This document shows, piece after piece, positions 9,593 to 19,827 of a stretch of DNA of 64,000 nucleotides. The first letter of the stretch is position 1. Every line of letters begins with the position of its first letter. The stretch comes from an uncultured Geobacteraceae bacterium. Lineage in GTDB: Bacteria > Desulfobacterota > Desulfuromonadia > Geobacterales > Pseudopelobacteraceae. Made by a program: the position numbers and the translations under genes. The notes under the pieces were generated by a model. It saw only the letters and a list, made by a program, of their open reading frames with translations. It had not been told where the DNA came from and did not search any database. The DNA is taken from the NCBI GenBank assembly GCA_903852495.1, contig CAINRC010000181.1, positions 1 through 64,000 of the forward strand, written 5' to 3'.

Positions 9593-10657
9593 TCAAATAA
9601 AATAGCCAATGATTCCTGTTACGACAATATTCACAAGTGCTATCGGAATGAATACTTTCCAGCCGAGATGCATCAACTGGTCATAGCGGTAGCGGGGCAG
9701 CGTGGCACGAATCCACATACAGACAAACATCAGGAAATATACTTTTGCGACAAAATATACCGGTCCGAGCAGTGGCATTGCTGCGGTTAACGGGCCGTTC
9801 CAGCCGCCCAGAAACAGGGTAACAGTCAACGCACATACGGTAACCATGTTTGCATATTCAGCCATGAAGAACATTGCGTATTTCATGGAGGAATATTCCG
9901 TACAGAAACCGGATACCAACTCGGTTTCAGCTTCGGGAAGGTCAAATGGGGTACGGTTTATTTCGGCAAGCGAGCAGATGAAGAATATGAAGGCTGCCAG
10001 AGGCTGTTTGAAGAGATACCACTCAAAGCCGCCCATTCCGGACTGTAATTCAACAATTTTTGTAAGCGACAAAGTTCCTGACAGCATGAACACTGATATG
10101 ATCGACAAACCGGCGGCAAGCTCGTAGGAGATCATCTGGGCTGAGGCGCGCAGGCCGCCCATCAGCGAGTATTTGCTGTTGGATGCCCAACCGGCAAGCA
10201 CGATGCCGTATACTCCCAGTGAAGACATGGCAAGAATATACAGAACGCCGACGTTTACGTCGAAAACCTGTCCGGCAGTGGTATCGTAGTAGGCAGCGAT
10301 CTGAAGTGGAATTTTGTAGCCAGCCACTTCGATAACGCCTCCAAACGGTATAACAGCAAATGTTATGAACGCCGGTATGAGAGCTATCAGCGGGGCAACC
10401 AGAAATGCAAATGTGCTTGCCTGTGATGGGATGATCTCTTCCTTGAAGAAGAGTTTGACCCCGTCAGCAATCGGCTGCAGCAGTCCGTGCCAGCCGGTTC
10501 GCATCGGCCCAAGACGCACCTGCATATGGCCGATGATCTTACGTTCGGCGTACGTGGCATATGCTACGGTCAGCAACACGAAGACAAACGCCACAAGGAC
10601 CTTGGCAACCATGGCGATGTAATACATCATCGGAAGTCCTAATATCTCGATTCCCAT
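9593..10657 (-). CDS. nuoH: NADH-quinone oxidoreductase subunit H
   Basis: 354 residues with about eight membrane helices (ND1 homologue). It forms most of the quinone-binding cavity at the junction of the membrane and peripheral arms. The hallmark loop RLGPMRTGWHGLLQPIADG, the acidic segment AEINRTPFDLPEAETELVSG and the C-terminal RATLPRYRYDQLMHLGWK are all present. The ATG at 10657 follows AGAGGGA. Confidence 0.95.
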   Translation of the reverse strand: MGIEILGLPMMYYIAMVAKVLVAFVFVLLTVAYATYAERKIIGHMQVRLGPMRTGWHGLLQPIADGVKLFFKEEIIPSQASTFAFLVAPLIALIPAFITFAVIPFGGVIEVAGYKIPLQIAAYYDTTAGQVFDVNVGVLYILAMSSLGVYGIVLAGWASNSKYSLMGGLRASAQMISYELAAGLSIISVFMLSGTLSLTKIVELQSGMGGFEWYLFKQPLAAFIFFICSLAEINRTPFDLPEAETELVSGFCTEYSSMKYAMFFMAEYANMVTVCALTVTLFLGGWNGPLTAAMPLLGPVYFVAKVYFLMFVCMWIRATLPRYRYDQLMHLGWKVFIPIALVNIVVTGIIGYFI

Positions 10658-10718
10658 CTGTCCCTCTTTCTTTGCGTGTATAAGGTAGTTATTTCAAACC
10701 GTTACTACTAGTAATCTA

Positions 10719-13193
10719 CTATTTCGAAACTGTTACCATTGTCACCGGCTGTCCAGCCCAGATGGCAGTAACAGGGGTGTTGCTAAAGTGGTAGGGAGCG
10801 AATGCAACACCTGCCGGTATCCGGAGAGATACTTTAGCCTTAAGCTGTATGCTTCCCGATGCAGAAGACACGGTAACCAGATCATTTTCGGTAATTTTAC
10901 CTGCGGCAGCATCGCTGCGCGATACCTCAATGTAGCCTTCTTGGCAGACATGCATCGGCCCTTCGCCGTACTGCGACAACGTGCCGCTGTGATACAGGGC
11001 GCTGCCGATCACGAGGGCCAGTTTACCCTGCTCAGCAGCAACCGGGGCTACCGCTTTCGGCACTACAAACGCCGGAGTCATGGAAACAGCTGCGAAAGCT
11101 CCGTCTTTCCGGAGAGATACATGGCTTAACCCTTGATAGCCAGGCGTAACTGCCGCTATTTCTCCAAACAGAGCTGCCGGGGAAGCCGGGGCCTGCCCAC
11201 CAAGGCACTTGACGAGGCCTGAAAAGACTTCGAAGTCCGTTCTGATTTGCGCTCCCTTGCGGATTGCCGGTTTGAAGAATTGCACTCTTCGATCGGTACT
11301 GGTGAAAGTGCCCTCTTTTTCTGCGAAGGAGCAGACAGGCAGGACAACATCCGCCATGGCTGCTGTTTCAGTAAGGAACAGTTCGGACACAACAAGGAAT
11401 TCAACCGCTTCAAGCGCAGCCTTGACCTTGTTCCGGTCCGGATAGGAAGTAAGTGGATTTTCTCCGGCGATAAAGAGAGTTTTGACGCCGCCGTTTGTGC
11501 AGGCTTCGAGGATCTGCAGGCCGTTCAGGCCGCCGTCCTGGGCATAAAAGCCCATATCCACCGCACCCTGGCTATTGTTCTTTTCGGAAAGGCAGAGCAC
11601 ACCGCATCCTTCTTTACCGTAGTTACCGGTGAGAAGTGCCAGGTTTGCTGCGGCACTCGCCAGATCAGCAGTGTGACCGGCATATGCCTGACCAACCGGA
11701 AACAGAATCAGTCCCTTATCGGCAGCAGCATATCCTGCAGCAAGCTTCTTGATATCAGCAGCGGCAAGACCGGATTGGGTGGCAACCGTATCGGCATCAA
11801 ATGCTGCCAGCGCCTGACCAAGTTCCGCAAACCCTGGAATTGCTTCGGCACTTCCGTCAGCCAGCTTTTCATCAAGGATGATTTTGGCAATGGCGTTTAA
11901 TACGGCAACTTCGCTGCCCGGACGGTGAACCAGAGTTACCGCATCAGGGAGTTTTGAAAGTTTGCCTTTTTTGTCGGAAAGGATCGACAGTTTCACGCCA
12001 TTATTTTTCACCGCCATGTTGATTTCAAAACCAACAACCGGATGAGTTTCGTACGCGTCAGTTTTTATGACCAGCAGGAAATCACTTTTTTGAATATCCG
12101 GGATGGTGGCTGACGATGCGCTTGTTCCGAAACTGCGGGCAAAACCTTCCGTCAGTGCTGCGTGGGCATATCCGGCAGCGTGGTCAAAGTTTTTCGTGCC
12201 GACATCTTCAAGAAGCAGCTTCTTAAAGAGGGCAAGTTCCTCGTTGGTCAGGCGCGCTGTCGCCAGGGCGGCAACATCACTGCCTCCCTTCAGACGGGCA
12301 GCCACTATTTCCAGAGCCTCATCCCAAGATGCTTCGACAAGTCTGTTGTTCTTTTTCACCAGTGGTGTGGTTAACCGTTTGGTACTGTTGATGAACTGAT
12401 AGCCAAAACGGCCACGGACACACAACTGACCTTTGTGGAAACCCTGGTTCTCATCATAAATAGTGGTGAGTACCTTGTTGTCTTTAACGCCAAGCGTCAG
12501 GTTGCAGCCGGTACCGCAGTATCCGCAGACTGATGTGTGTTTGGTCAGCGCCCAGAAACGGGCCTTGTGTTTAAACGGACGGGCCAGCAATGAACCAACC
12601 GGGCACACTGAGATGCAGGAACCGCAGAACTCACAGTTAAGTGCGTCGTCAAATTCACAGCCGATTTTTGTTTCAATACCGCGGTCAATAAACGTTAACG
12701 CACCAAAACTGACAATCTCATCACAGATTCGTGCGCATTTCCCGCACAGAACACAGCGGTTCATGTCGCGCTCTATGAGTGGATTGTTGTAGTCGATTTC
12801 GTGGTTGAACTTCTCGTCTTTAAAGCGGTTGCTGTTTACCTTGTATTCATAGGTCAGATTCTGCAGGTCACAGTCGCCTGACTTGTCGCACACCGGGCAA
12901 TCAAGCGGGTGATTGAGAAGCAGCAGTTCCAGAACCATTTTCCGGGCCTTGACGATGTCCGGCGTCGAGGTGCGGATAATCATCCCCTCTGTTACCGGCG
13001 TTGTACAGGCGGGAATCTGACGTCCCTTCATCTGCTCCACTTCAACCAGGCACATACGGCATGCGCCGAACGGCTTCAGCTTTTTGTCGTGACACAGGAT
13101 TGGAATCTTGATCCCGTTCAGTTTGGCCGCATCGTAAATGGTTGCGGTTTTGGGTGCAGTAACCTGCTTGTCATCTATTGTAAGATTTACCAT
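10719..13193 (-). CDS. nuoG: NADH-quinone oxidoreductase subunit G
   Basis: 824 residues. This is the largest peripheral subunit. The N-terminal [2Fe-2S] domain has Cys34, 45, 48 and 63. Next come the His95/Cys99/102/108 cluster, the [4Fe-4S] set Cys147/150/153/157 and a second ferredoxin set at Cys187/190/193/197. A further cluster region (C223-G-Y-C226..C230) opens the molybdopterin-oxidoreductase-like domain. That domain has no sign of being an active Mo enzyme and is normally structural in complex I. The four-Cys set at 187-197 is an extra ferredoxin motif seen in longer NuoG and hydrogenase-like proteins. The C-terminal quarter is Ala-rich. Confidence 0.94.
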   Translation of the reverse strand: MVNLTIDDKQVTAPKTATIYDAAKLNGIKIPILCHDKKLKPFGACRMCLVEVEQMKGRQIPACTTPVTEGMIIRTSTPDIVKARKMVLELLLLNHPLDCPVCDKSGDCDLQNLTYEYKVNSNRFKDEKFNHEIDYNNPLIERDMNRCVLCGKCARICDEIVSFGALTFIDRGIETKIGCEFDDALNCEFCGSCISVCPVGSLLARPFKHKARFWALTKHTSVCGYCGTGCNLTLGVKDNKVLTTIYDENQGFHKGQLCVRGRFGYQFINSTKRLTTPLVKKNNRLVEASWDEALEIVAARLKGGSDVAALATARLTNEELALFKKLLLEDVGTKNFDHAAGYAHAALTEGFARSFGTSASSATIPDIQKSDFLLVIKTDAYETHPVVGFEINMAVKNNGVKLSILSDKKGKLSKLPDAVTLVHRPGSEVAVLNAIAKIILDEKLADGSAEAIPGFAELGQALAAFDADTVATQSGLAAADIKKLAAGYAAADKGLILFPVGQAYAGHTADLASAAANLALLTGNYGKEGCGVLCLSEKNNSQGAVDMGFYAQDGGLNGLQILEACTNGGVKTLFIAGENPLTSYPDRNKVKAALEAVEFLVVSELFLTETAAMADVVLPVCSFAEKEGTFTSTDRRVQFFKPAIRKGAQIRTDFEVFSGLVKCLGGQAPASPAALFGEIAAVTPGYQGLSHVSLRKDGAFAAVSMTPAFVVPKAVAPVAAEQGKLALVIGSALYHSGTLSQYGEGPMHVCQEGYIEVSRSDAAAGKITENDLVTVSSASGSIQLKAKVSLRIPAGVAFAPYHFSNTPVTAIWAGQPVTMVTVSK

Positions 13194-13239
13194 CTCAACC
13201 TCTGTTCAGTGAGTTTGACCGTGTACGAGAATTATCTTC

Positions 13240-15021
13240 CTATTCAAGGGCCATAAAGCGACAGGCGTCATAGCAGGATTTACACTTGGTGCATTTTTCC
13301 TTGTCAAGATAGGCCAGTTGCCCTTTTTCCCAGACAATGGCATCAACAGGACAGGCTTTCTTGCACGCACCGCATTTAACGCATTTGTCTTCAACAACCT
13401 GCCAAAGAAGCAGTTCTTTACAGCAGTTTGAAGGACACCGTTTTTCATTGATGTGCGCTTCGTACTCATCGCGGAAATAGTTGATGGTGGAAAGAATCGG
13501 ATTCGGCGCAGTCTGACCAAGCCCACAGAGAGAAGCTTTCTTGATTGCGAGGCCCAGGTCCTGAAGTGTTTCAATATCTGACGGTTCGCCGCGCCCTTCG
13601 GTAATACGCTCAAGAATATCAAGCATAACCTTGAGACCGATGCGGCATGGAACGCATTTACCACAGGATTCCATTCTGGTGAAGTTGAGGAAGAATCGGG
13701 ATACGTCAACCATACAGGTTGTTTCGTCCATGACAACAAGACCACCGGAACCCATCATGGCGCCGGCCTTGATCAATGAGTCATAATCAACGGGGGTATC
13801 CAGAATGTCTGCGGGGATGCAGCCACCGGACGGGCCGCCGGCCTGAACAGCCTTGAATTTACGGTTGTTGGCAATACCGCCGCAGACGTCGTAAATAACT
13901 TCACGAACTTTCATACCAGCCGGAACTTCAACAAGACCGGTGTGTTTAACTTTACCGGTAACGGCAAAAATCTTGGTTCCCTTGGTCGTTTCCGTACCGA
14001 GTGAGGCGTACCATTCGCCACCCTTGTTGATGATGTGACGGACGTTGCCAAAAGTTTCAACGTTATTGATGTTGGTCGGCTTACCCCATAAACCACGGAC
14101 AGCCGGGAACGGAGGACGCGGACGGCTCATACCGCGATGCCCTTCGATGGACGCCATCAACGCAGTCTCTTCGCCGCAGACAAAAGCGCCGGCACCCATC
14201 TTGATACGCATATCGAAGTCGAGGCCCCACCCCTGAATATTCTTGCCCAGGTACCCTTTTTCATAACAAATATCTATGGCGTGCTGAAGACGTTGAACAG
14301 CCAGCGGATACTCGGCACGGACATAGACGTAACCGAAATCGCAGCCGATGGCATACGCTGCAATCATCATCCCTTCAATAATACAGTAGGGGTCACCTTC
14401 CAGAAGGGAACGGTCCATGAAAGCACCCGGGTCACCTTCGTCGGCGTTGCAGATAAGGTACTTGTGGTCGCCAGGCGTGGCCTTACAGAAAGACCACTTC
14501 ATCCCGGTGGGGAAACCGCCGCCCCCACGGCCACGGAGACCGGATTTTTTTACCTCATCTATGACCTCTTCCGGCTTCATGCTCTTGACACATTTCTCAA
14601 TCGCCTTGAATCCGTCTTCATCCTTATAGGCGTCGATGCTGTCAGGGTCAATCTGGCCGCAACCGGTCATAACAACGCGCATCTGGGCATCAACAAACTG
14701 GTTATAGTAAGGCTTTGCCTTCCTTTTTTCCATTACAGTAACGTTGACAATGTGCTCGTCAATGATTCTTTCGACCTCTTCCGGCTTGACAAAGTCGTAG
14801 GTTACCCGCCCTTGTTCAGGGGTAATGATGTCGACAAGAACGTCGTTAGCACAGAGTCCGCGACAGCCTGTCTTGATAACATCACAGCGCTTGCCGACGA
14901 CAGCGTTTAGTCCCTTTTCCGCGAGATGTTTCACGAAAGCCGCCTCAACCTCTTTAGCGCCCATGGAAACACCGCCGGTACCCTGGCAGATCAGAATTTT
15001 AATCCCTGCGTTTTCGCTCAT
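13240..15021 (-). CDS. nuoF: NADH-quinone oxidoreductase subunit F, long form with fused thioredoxin-like and 2x[4Fe-4S] domains
   Basis: 593 residues, against about 430-450 for a minimal NuoF. Residues 1 to about 100 form a thioredoxin-like [2Fe-2S]-type domain; only the CRGLC pair (Cys53/57) is clear, the other usual pair being reduced to Cys12. The core binds NADH and FMN (GLRGRGGGGFPTG at 161-173; CNADEGDPGAF) and holds the N3 cluster (ESCGKCVPCRIG). The last 60 residues add two ferredoxin clusters (CVKCGACKKACP and CTKCKSCYDAC). This architecture resembles HoxF/HndC-type diaphorases. RBS is GGGGA. Confidence 0.95.
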   Translation of the reverse strand: MSENAGIKILICQGTGGVSMGAKEVEAAFVKHLAEKGLNAVVGKRCDVIKTGCRGLCANDVLVDIITPEQGRVTYDFVKPEEVERIIDEHIVNVTVMEKRKAKPYYNQFVDAQMRVVMTGCGQIDPDSIDAYKDEDGFKAIEKCVKSMKPEEVIDEVKKSGLRGRGGGGFPTGMKWSFCKATPGDHKYLICNADEGDPGAFMDRSLLEGDPYCIIEGMMIAAYAIGCDFGYVYVRAEYPLAVQRLQHAIDICYEKGYLGKNIQGWGLDFDMRIKMGAGAFVCGEETALMASIEGHRGMSRPRPPFPAVRGLWGKPTNINNVETFGNVRHIINKGGEWYASLGTETTKGTKIFAVTGKVKHTGLVEVPAGMKVREVIYDVCGGIANNRKFKAVQAGGPSGGCIPADILDTPVDYDSLIKAGAMMGSGGLVVMDETTCMVDVSRFFLNFTRMESCGKCVPCRIGLKVMLDILERITEGRGEPSDIETLQDLGLAIKKASLCGLGQTAPNPILSTINYFRDEYEAHINEKRCPSNCCKELLLWQVVEDKCVKCGACKKACPVDAIVWEKGQLAYLDKEKCTKCKSCYDACRFMALE

Positions 15022-15060
15022 GACTGAATTGTCCCCTGCTGGATAGTTTCGAGATACATA

Positions 15061-15573
15061 CTACTTCAGTGGTCTCTGGCTGTAGTCGGAAACGATTTCG
15101 CCGACCTTCTGCACGGTCATGCCACCGTAAGTGGAATCATTGACCATTGCCAACGGTGCCATTCCGCAGGCCCCCAGACAGGCGACCTTTTCGAACGTAA
15201 AACGAAGATCCGGAGTGGTCTCGGCGTGACCGATACCAAGTTTATCAAAGAAAGTTTCCACAATGCGGGGCGCACCCTGAACATGGCAGGCGGTACCGAC
15301 GCAGACACGGATAATAAAGCGGCCGCGGGGCTTGAGGTGAAACTGCGCGTAGAAGGTGAGTACGCCATAAATCTGGCTTGGATACACATTCAGACGTTCG
15401 GCGATGTGGTCCGCCACGATGCGCGGAATGTAGCCGTACTCATCCTGAACACCCTGCAGAACCGGCATCAGGTTGCCTGGGATATCAATATATTTGTCGA
15501 TTACTGCGTCGGCAATCGAAAGATCAACTTCCGGTTCTTTCTCTTCTGCCTGTTGCGCTACCGCGTCACTCAT
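15061..15573 (-). CDS. nuoE: NADH-quinone oxidoreductase subunit E
   Basis: 170 residues. Its thioredoxin-like fold carries cluster N1a through Cys91, Cys96, Cys132 and Cys136 (CVGTACHVQGAP; CLGACGMAP). It works with NuoF in NADH oxidation. The ATG at 15573 is preferred because AAAGGAG abuts the alternative ATG at 15582 with no spacing but is nine bases from this one. Confidence 0.94.
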   Translation of the reverse strand: MSDAVAQQAEEKEPEVDLSIADAVIDKYIDIPGNLMPVLQGVQDEYGYIPRIVADHIAERLNVYPSQIYGVLTFYAQFHLKPRGRFIIRVCVGTACHVQGAPRIVETFFDKLGIGHAETTPDLRFTFEKVACLGACGMAPLAMVNDSTYGGMTVQKVGEIVSDYSQRPLK

Positions 15574-15602
15574 GCGCGCCATCTCCTTTGAATCGTGCGG
15601 AG

Positions 15603-16775
15603 TTATCTGTCTATTTCACCAAGAACGATGTCCAGAGTACCAATTACTGCTACCAGGTCGGCAATCATGGAACCTACGCTCATCTGCTCGATGGCCTGAA
15701 GGTTCACAAATGATGGTGGACGTATTCTCAGGCGCTCCGGCATATTGCCGCCGTCGCTTACTATGTAGAAACCAAGCTCACCCTTCGGTGCTTCCACACC
15801 GTGGTATACTTCCCCTTCCGGAGCAGCAAAACCTTCGGAGGCAATTTTGAAGTGGTGGATGAGGCCTTCTATGCTGTTGTAGACATTTTCCTTGGGTGGG
15901 TAGCAGACCTGTGGGCAGTCAGCCAATACGGGGCCGGGCTTGAGACGATCCAAGCCCTGACGTACAATCTTGCAGGCTTCACGCATCTCTATGAGACGGA
16001 CCTTGTAGCGGTCATAGGTATCGCAGTTTTCGCCGGTTGGTACCTTGAATTCATATTTTTCGTAGCCGCTGTACGGGTTGTCGCGACGAAGATCCCAATC
16101 AACACCGGAGCCACGAAGTGCCGGGCCGGTAAGACCAATATCAATGGCATCTTCTGCAGAAATTACGCCGTTACCAACCGTACGTTTGAGCCAGATCGGG
16201 TTGGTAGTCAACAGCCCTTCATACTGGTCAAGGTAGCCCGGCATTGAATCAATAAAATCACCAGCTTTTTTTACAAACTCATCCGGAACATCCTGGGAAA
16301 GGCCGCCGACACGGAAGAAGTTCGATGTCATACGGGCACCGGAAACCAGTTCGTACAGTTCCATAACTGTTTCACGCTCGCGGAATGCGTAGATGAAAAC
16401 CGTCATGGCACCAATATCAAGGGCGTGGCAGGCGATCCAGACCAGATGCGATTCAAGTCGGGTTAACTCAGCCATGATTATTCTGATTGTTTCAGCGCGT
16501 TCAGGCACCTCAACCGCCATCAGTTTTTCCACAGCCAGGATGTACCCCAGGTTGTTGCTCATGGGGGCCAGATAGTCGAGCCGGTCGGTCAGGGGCAGGA
16601 TCTGGTGGTAGGTACGGTGCTCGGACAGTTTTTCAACACCGCGGTGCAGAAAGCCGATATGAGGGGTAACCTTGACGACCACCTCTCCGTCAAGCTCGAG
16701 AACGAGCCGCAGAACCCCGTGGGTACTCGGATGCTGCGGGCCCATATTTAGTGTCATTGTTTCAGTAGTAGCCAT
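15603..16775 (-). CDS. nuoD: NADH-quinone oxidoreductase subunit D
   Basis: 390 residues. This is the 49-kDa-type subunit related to the [NiFe]-hydrogenase large subunit; together with NuoB it forms the quinone site. The quinone-loop motif HPSTHGVLRL and HIGFLHRGVEK are present at the N-terminus, and the hydrogenase cysteines are absent as expected. It is separate from nuoC, not fused as in Escherichia coli. AGAGG lies upstream of the ATG at 16775. Confidence 0.95.
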   Translation of the reverse strand: MATTETMTLNMGPQHPSTHGVLRLVLELDGEVVVKVTPHIGFLHRGVEKLSEHRTYHQILPLTDRLDYLAPMSNNLGYILAVEKLMAVEVPERAETIRIIMAELTRLESHLVWIACHALDIGAMTVFIYAFRERETVMELYELVSGARMTSNFFRVGGLSQDVPDEFVKKAGDFIDSMPGYLDQYEGLLTTNPIWLKRTVGNGVISAEDAIDIGLTGPALRGSGVDWDLRRDNPYSGYEKYEFKVPTGENCDTYDRYKVRLIEMREACKIVRQGLDRLKPGPVLADCPQVCYPPKENVYNSIEGLIHHFKIASEGFAAPEGEVYHGVEAPKGELGFYIVSDGGNMPERLRIRPPSFVNLQAIEQMSVGSMIADLVAVIGTLDIVLGEIDR

Positions 16776-16820
16776 GTATCGCCTCTTCTATGATCGGATT
16801 ACAGAACGATGTAGTAAAAA

Positions 16821-17309
16821 CTATGACAAACGCCCTTTATAAGGCTCGCGGTCTGGTCCCTGCAACGGGTAGTCCTTGCGGAGCGGGTGACCGACCCAGT
16901 CATCGGTCATGAGAATACGCCGCAGGTCAGGGTGGTTATCGAACGTGATGCCGAACAGGTCGTATACTTCCCGCTCAAGCCAGTTCGCTGTTTTCCATAC
17001 CGTGGTTGCCGTCGGAATTCTGCAATCACCCTCGGTAACCGGCGTCTTGATACGCAGGCGATCCTTGTTGGGGATGGAATAGAGCTGGTACACCATCATG
17101 AAGCGCTCTTCTTTCTTCCCCAGGTAATCAACCGCAGTAAGGTCGGTAAGCAGGTTGTACTGAAGGGACTGTTTCAGAAACGAAAGAACGTCAATGATAA
17201 CATCCTTCGCTACGGTTACCGTCACTTCTCCCCTGAACTCCACCACATCAATAACTGATGCGGAGAATTTTTCCCTCAGTTTCAGTACTGCACGATTGTT
17301 TTCAGCCAT
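16821..17309 (-). CDS. nuoC: NADH-quinone oxidoreductase subunit C
   Basis: 162 residues, 30-kDa subunit of the peripheral arm. The family signature is clear: EREVYDLFGITFDNHPDLR followed by GHPLRKDYPL. The ATG at 17309 is chosen; the open frame can extend three codons upstream only to a TTG at 17318. AAAGGG lies upstream. Confidence 0.94.
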   Translation of the reverse strand: MAENNRAVLKLREKFSASVIDVVEFRGEVTVTVAKDVIIDVLSFLKQSLQYNLLTDLTAVDYLGKKEERFMMVYQLYSIPNKDRLRIKTPVTEGDCRIPTATTVWKTANWLEREVYDLFGITFDNHPDLRRILMTDDWVGHPLRKDYPLQGPDREPYKGRLS

Positions 17310-17361
17310 AATATCCAACCCTTTTGTGGGATTTAGTGTGTGTTCGCTCAGTTACTGCGGT

Positions 17362-17877
17362 TCAGGCCGCTTCCGGAATGTAGCGTTCACCCAGACCGAT
17401 GGCGGAACCGAATGAGTTACGTTCCGACATAATCTTGTCCTGCAGCTTCATGAGACCAAAAAGCAGTGCTTCGGGACGTGGCGGGCACCCGGGGATGTAT
17501 ACATCGACCGGCAGCGCCTCATCAATGCCCTGTACAACGCTGTATGTATCAAAGATACCGCCGGAACAGGCGCAGGCACCCATGGCAATAACCCATTTTG
17601 GCTCCGGCATCTGCTCATACACGGTTTTGATAACCGGCAGCATCTTCTTGGTAACCGTCCCGGCAATGATAATGCAGTCAGACTGACGGGGAGAGGCGCG
17701 GAAGATGATGCCGAAACGGTCCAGGTCATTATGGGATGCGCCGGTTGCCATCATTTCAATTGCACAGCAGGCCAGGCCGAAGGTCATCGGCCAGATGGAT
17801 GACTTCCGGGACCAGTTAACCAAGAGATCCAGTGACGTAGTGATGACGTTATCGCCAAGCGGATTGTCTACTCCCAT
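17362..17877 (-). CDS. nuoB: NADH-quinone oxidoreductase subunit B
   Basis: 171 residues. It holds the terminal [4Fe-4S] cluster N2 through the tandem Cys37-Cys38, Cys102 and Cys131 ([27 protein letters not shown]). The ATG at 17877 lies inside the last codons of nuoA (10-base overlap) and is preceded by AAAAGGAG; the longer frame to 17988 is only read-through of nuoA. Confidence 0.95.
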   Translation of the reverse strand: MGVDNPLGDNVITTSLDLLVNWSRKSSIWPMTFGLACCAIEMMATGASHNDLDRFGIIFRASPRQSDCIIIAGTVTKKMLPVIKTVYEQMPEPKWVIAMGACACSGGIFDTYSVVQGIDEALPVDVYIPGCPPRPEALLFGLMKLQDKIMSERNSFGSAIGLGERYIPEAA

Positions 17878-18227
17878 TCCAGCGCTCCTTTTTTCCATAC
17901 ATAAATATAACCGACGAAAAGAATAACAATGAAAAGTCCCATCTCCACAAGCCCGAACACGCCAAGCTTTTTGTAGAGAATAGCCCATGGATAGAGGAAC
18001 ACCGCCTCAATATCGAACAGAATAAACATCATGGCAATCAGGTAGAACTTGATTGAGTAGCGTTCACGGGCTGTTCCAACGGGGTCACAACCACTCTCGT
18101 ACGGCTGCAGTTTCACCTTTGAAGGCTTTTTCTGGCCAATCAATGATGACATGACAAGGGAAACAAGCCCGAAACCTATTGCCACGAGCACCAGAAGTAG
18201 TATTGGCAGGTATGCACCAAGCATCAA
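17868..18227 (-). CDS. nuoA: NADH-quinone oxidoreductase subunit A
   Basis: 119 residues with three membrane helices (ND3 homologue). The conserved loop YESGCDP, whose Cys is exposed in the deactive form of mitochondrial complex I, and [14 protein letters not shown] are present. First gene of the operon, with AAGGAGG upstream and a sigma70-like promoter about 45 bases further on. The stop overlaps nuoB. Confidence 0.95.
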   Translation of the reverse strand: MMLGAYLPILLLVLVAIGFGLVSLVMSSLIGQKKPSKVKLQPYESGCDPVGTARERYSIKFYLIAMMFILFDIEAVFLYPWAILYKKLGVFGLVEMGLFIVILFVGYIYVWKKGALEWE

Positions 18228-18270
18228 AATCCTCCTTACTGCGAACGGTATACTGTATACAAACGCTGCT

Positions 18271-18299
18271 GTAATAGGTTATTTGGGATTCTTTGTCAA
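18271..18299 (-). promoter_or_regulatory. Sigma70-type promoter of the nuo operon
   Basis: On the minus strand the perfect -35 TTGACA (18299-18294) is followed by a 17-base spacer and the -10 TATTAC (18276-18271). It lies 43 bases upstream of the nuoA ATG, and nothing else in the gap resembles a promoter on this strand. No operator is recognised. Confidence 0.75.
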
Positions 18300-18375
18300 C
18301 AGTTTTTTTGTTTGGGTAATATTTGTTCAGCGAGAGTCAAGATTCAAAATTACAAATAAAATTACTGCTTTACCA

Positions 18376-18405
18376 TTGACATACGAAGATATTGTATGGT
18401 AATCG
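18376..18405 (+). promoter_or_regulatory. Probable hemL promoter with overlapping inverted repeat
   Basis: TTGACA at 18376-18381 is followed 17-18 bases later by a poor -10 (GTAATC/TAATCG). The spacer contains the inverted repeat CATAC-N8-GTATG, which could be an operator. It is divergent from the nuo promoter, about 55-75 bases upstream of hemL. Confidence 0.4.
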
Positions 18406-18455
18406 TTCGCTCTCGCAGTCGTATTCGACTACTATTTTCCACACGAGGTTTACCC

Positions 18456-19742
18456 ATGAATCACGAACGCTCCAGCTTCCTTTTTCAGCAGGCAAAAGCG
18501 GCGATACCGGGTGGCGTTAACAGCCCGGTACGTGCCTTCAAATCAGTGGGCGCCGACCCGCTCTTCATTAAGAAGGCATCTGGCTCACACATATATGACG
18601 AAGACGGCAACTCATTTGTAGATTATGTCGGTTCATGGGGGCCGATGATCGCCGGCCACTGCCACCCGGACGTAATCAAATCAGTTCAGGAGACGATGAC
18701 CAGCGGCGCCAGCTTTGGAGCGCCGACCGTACTGGAGAACACTCTTGCCAACATGGTTATTGATGCCGTGCCTTCCATTGAGATGGTGCGCATGGTCAGT
18801 TCCGGCACTGAGGCCACCATGAGCGCCATCCGGCTTGCACGCGGTTATACCGGGCGGGATAAAATAATTAAGTTTTCCGGCTGCTACCACGGTCATGCCG
18901 ATTCCTTGCTGGTCAAGGCCGGCTCCGGTGCCGCGACGTTTGGCGTACCAGATTCTCCCGGCGTTCCGGCCGAAGTCGCCAGACTGACGTTGACCGCAGA
19001 ATACAACTCCCTCGATTCCGTCAGGAAACTGGTTGCAGAAAACAGCGGCGGTATTGCCTGCATCATCGTAGAACCGGTTGCCGGTAACATGGGGACGGTC
19101 CCCCCCCGTGAGGGTTTTCTGGAGGGGCTGAGAGAAATCTGCACCAACGAGGGAATACTCCTGATTTTTGACGAGGTTATGTCCGGTTTCCGCGTCGCCT
19201 ACGGCGGGGCACAAGAACTGTACGGCATCACCCCCGACATGACGACCCTTGGCAAGATCATCGGCGGCGGCCTCCCGGTGGGAGCATTTGGCGGCAGACG
19301 TGACATTATGGAAAAACTTTCACCATCGGGGGGCGTCTACCAGGCCGGTACCCTGTCCGGCAATCCGCTTGCCATGGCAGCGGGGATCGCGACGCTGAAC
19401 ATTATCAAACAGCCCGGTTTTTATGAAGCATTGGCAGAAAAGGGGCAAAGAGTTGCCGAAGGCATCGCAAAAGCCGCCCGGGATGCCGGTTACCCGATCT
19501 ACTCCACCCGCGTCGGCAGCATGTTTTGCGCCTTTTTCAGCAAAGGTGAGGTATATGACTGGCCTACCGCGTCACAGTGCGACACCAGCGCCTTTTCCAA
19601 ATACTTCCTCGCCATGCTGGATGAAGGGATCTACCTGGCTCCGTCCCAATTCGAAACGGCATTCATTTCAGCCGCTCACAGCGAGGACGATATTGAAAAA
19701 ACTATCGCAGCAGCGGCCAAATGTTTCAAGCTGATAGCGTAA
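18456..19742 (+). CDS. hemL: Glutamate-1-semialdehyde 2,1-aminomutase
   Basis: 428 residues, the normal length. It is a PLP enzyme that makes 5-aminolevulinate in the C5 route of tetrapyrrole synthesis (haem, corrinoids). It has N-terminal NSPVRAF, the PLP pocket [26 protein letters not shown] and the Schiff-base lysine K267 in [17 protein letters not shown]. The ATG at 18456 is used: the sequence aligns from MNHERS, and the 20 residues upstream are Arg/Ser-rich and not part of the family. It lies divergent from nuoA and upstream of the Fo genes. Confidence 0.95.
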   Translation: MNHERSSFLFQQAKAAIPGGVNSPVRAFKSVGADPLFIKKASGSHIYDEDGNSFVDYVGSWGPMIAGHCHPDVIKSVQETMTSGASFGAPTVLENTLANMVIDAVPSIEMVRMVSSGTEATMSAIRLARGYTGRDKIIKFSGCYHGHADSLLVKAGSGAATFGVPDSPGVPAEVARLTLTAEYNSLDSVRKLVAENSGGIACIIVEPVAGNMGTVPPREGFLEGLREICTNEGILLIFDEVMSGFRVAYGGAQELYGITPDMTTLGKIIGGGLPVGAFGGRRDIMEKLSPSGGVYQAGTLSGNPLAMAAGIATLNIIKQPGFYEALAEKGQRVAEGIAKAARDAGYPIYSTRVGSMFCAFFSKGEVYDWPTASQCDTSAFSKYFLAMLDEGIYLAPSQFETAFISAAHSEDDIEKTIAAAAKCFKLIA

Positions 19743-19827
19743 CGTATGTTTTCGTTTCTGTTTGACATAGCAACGGCACCTGTGGTAAGCAGTACCGGTT
19801 TTATGCCACCTTCACAGTTGGAATGCC

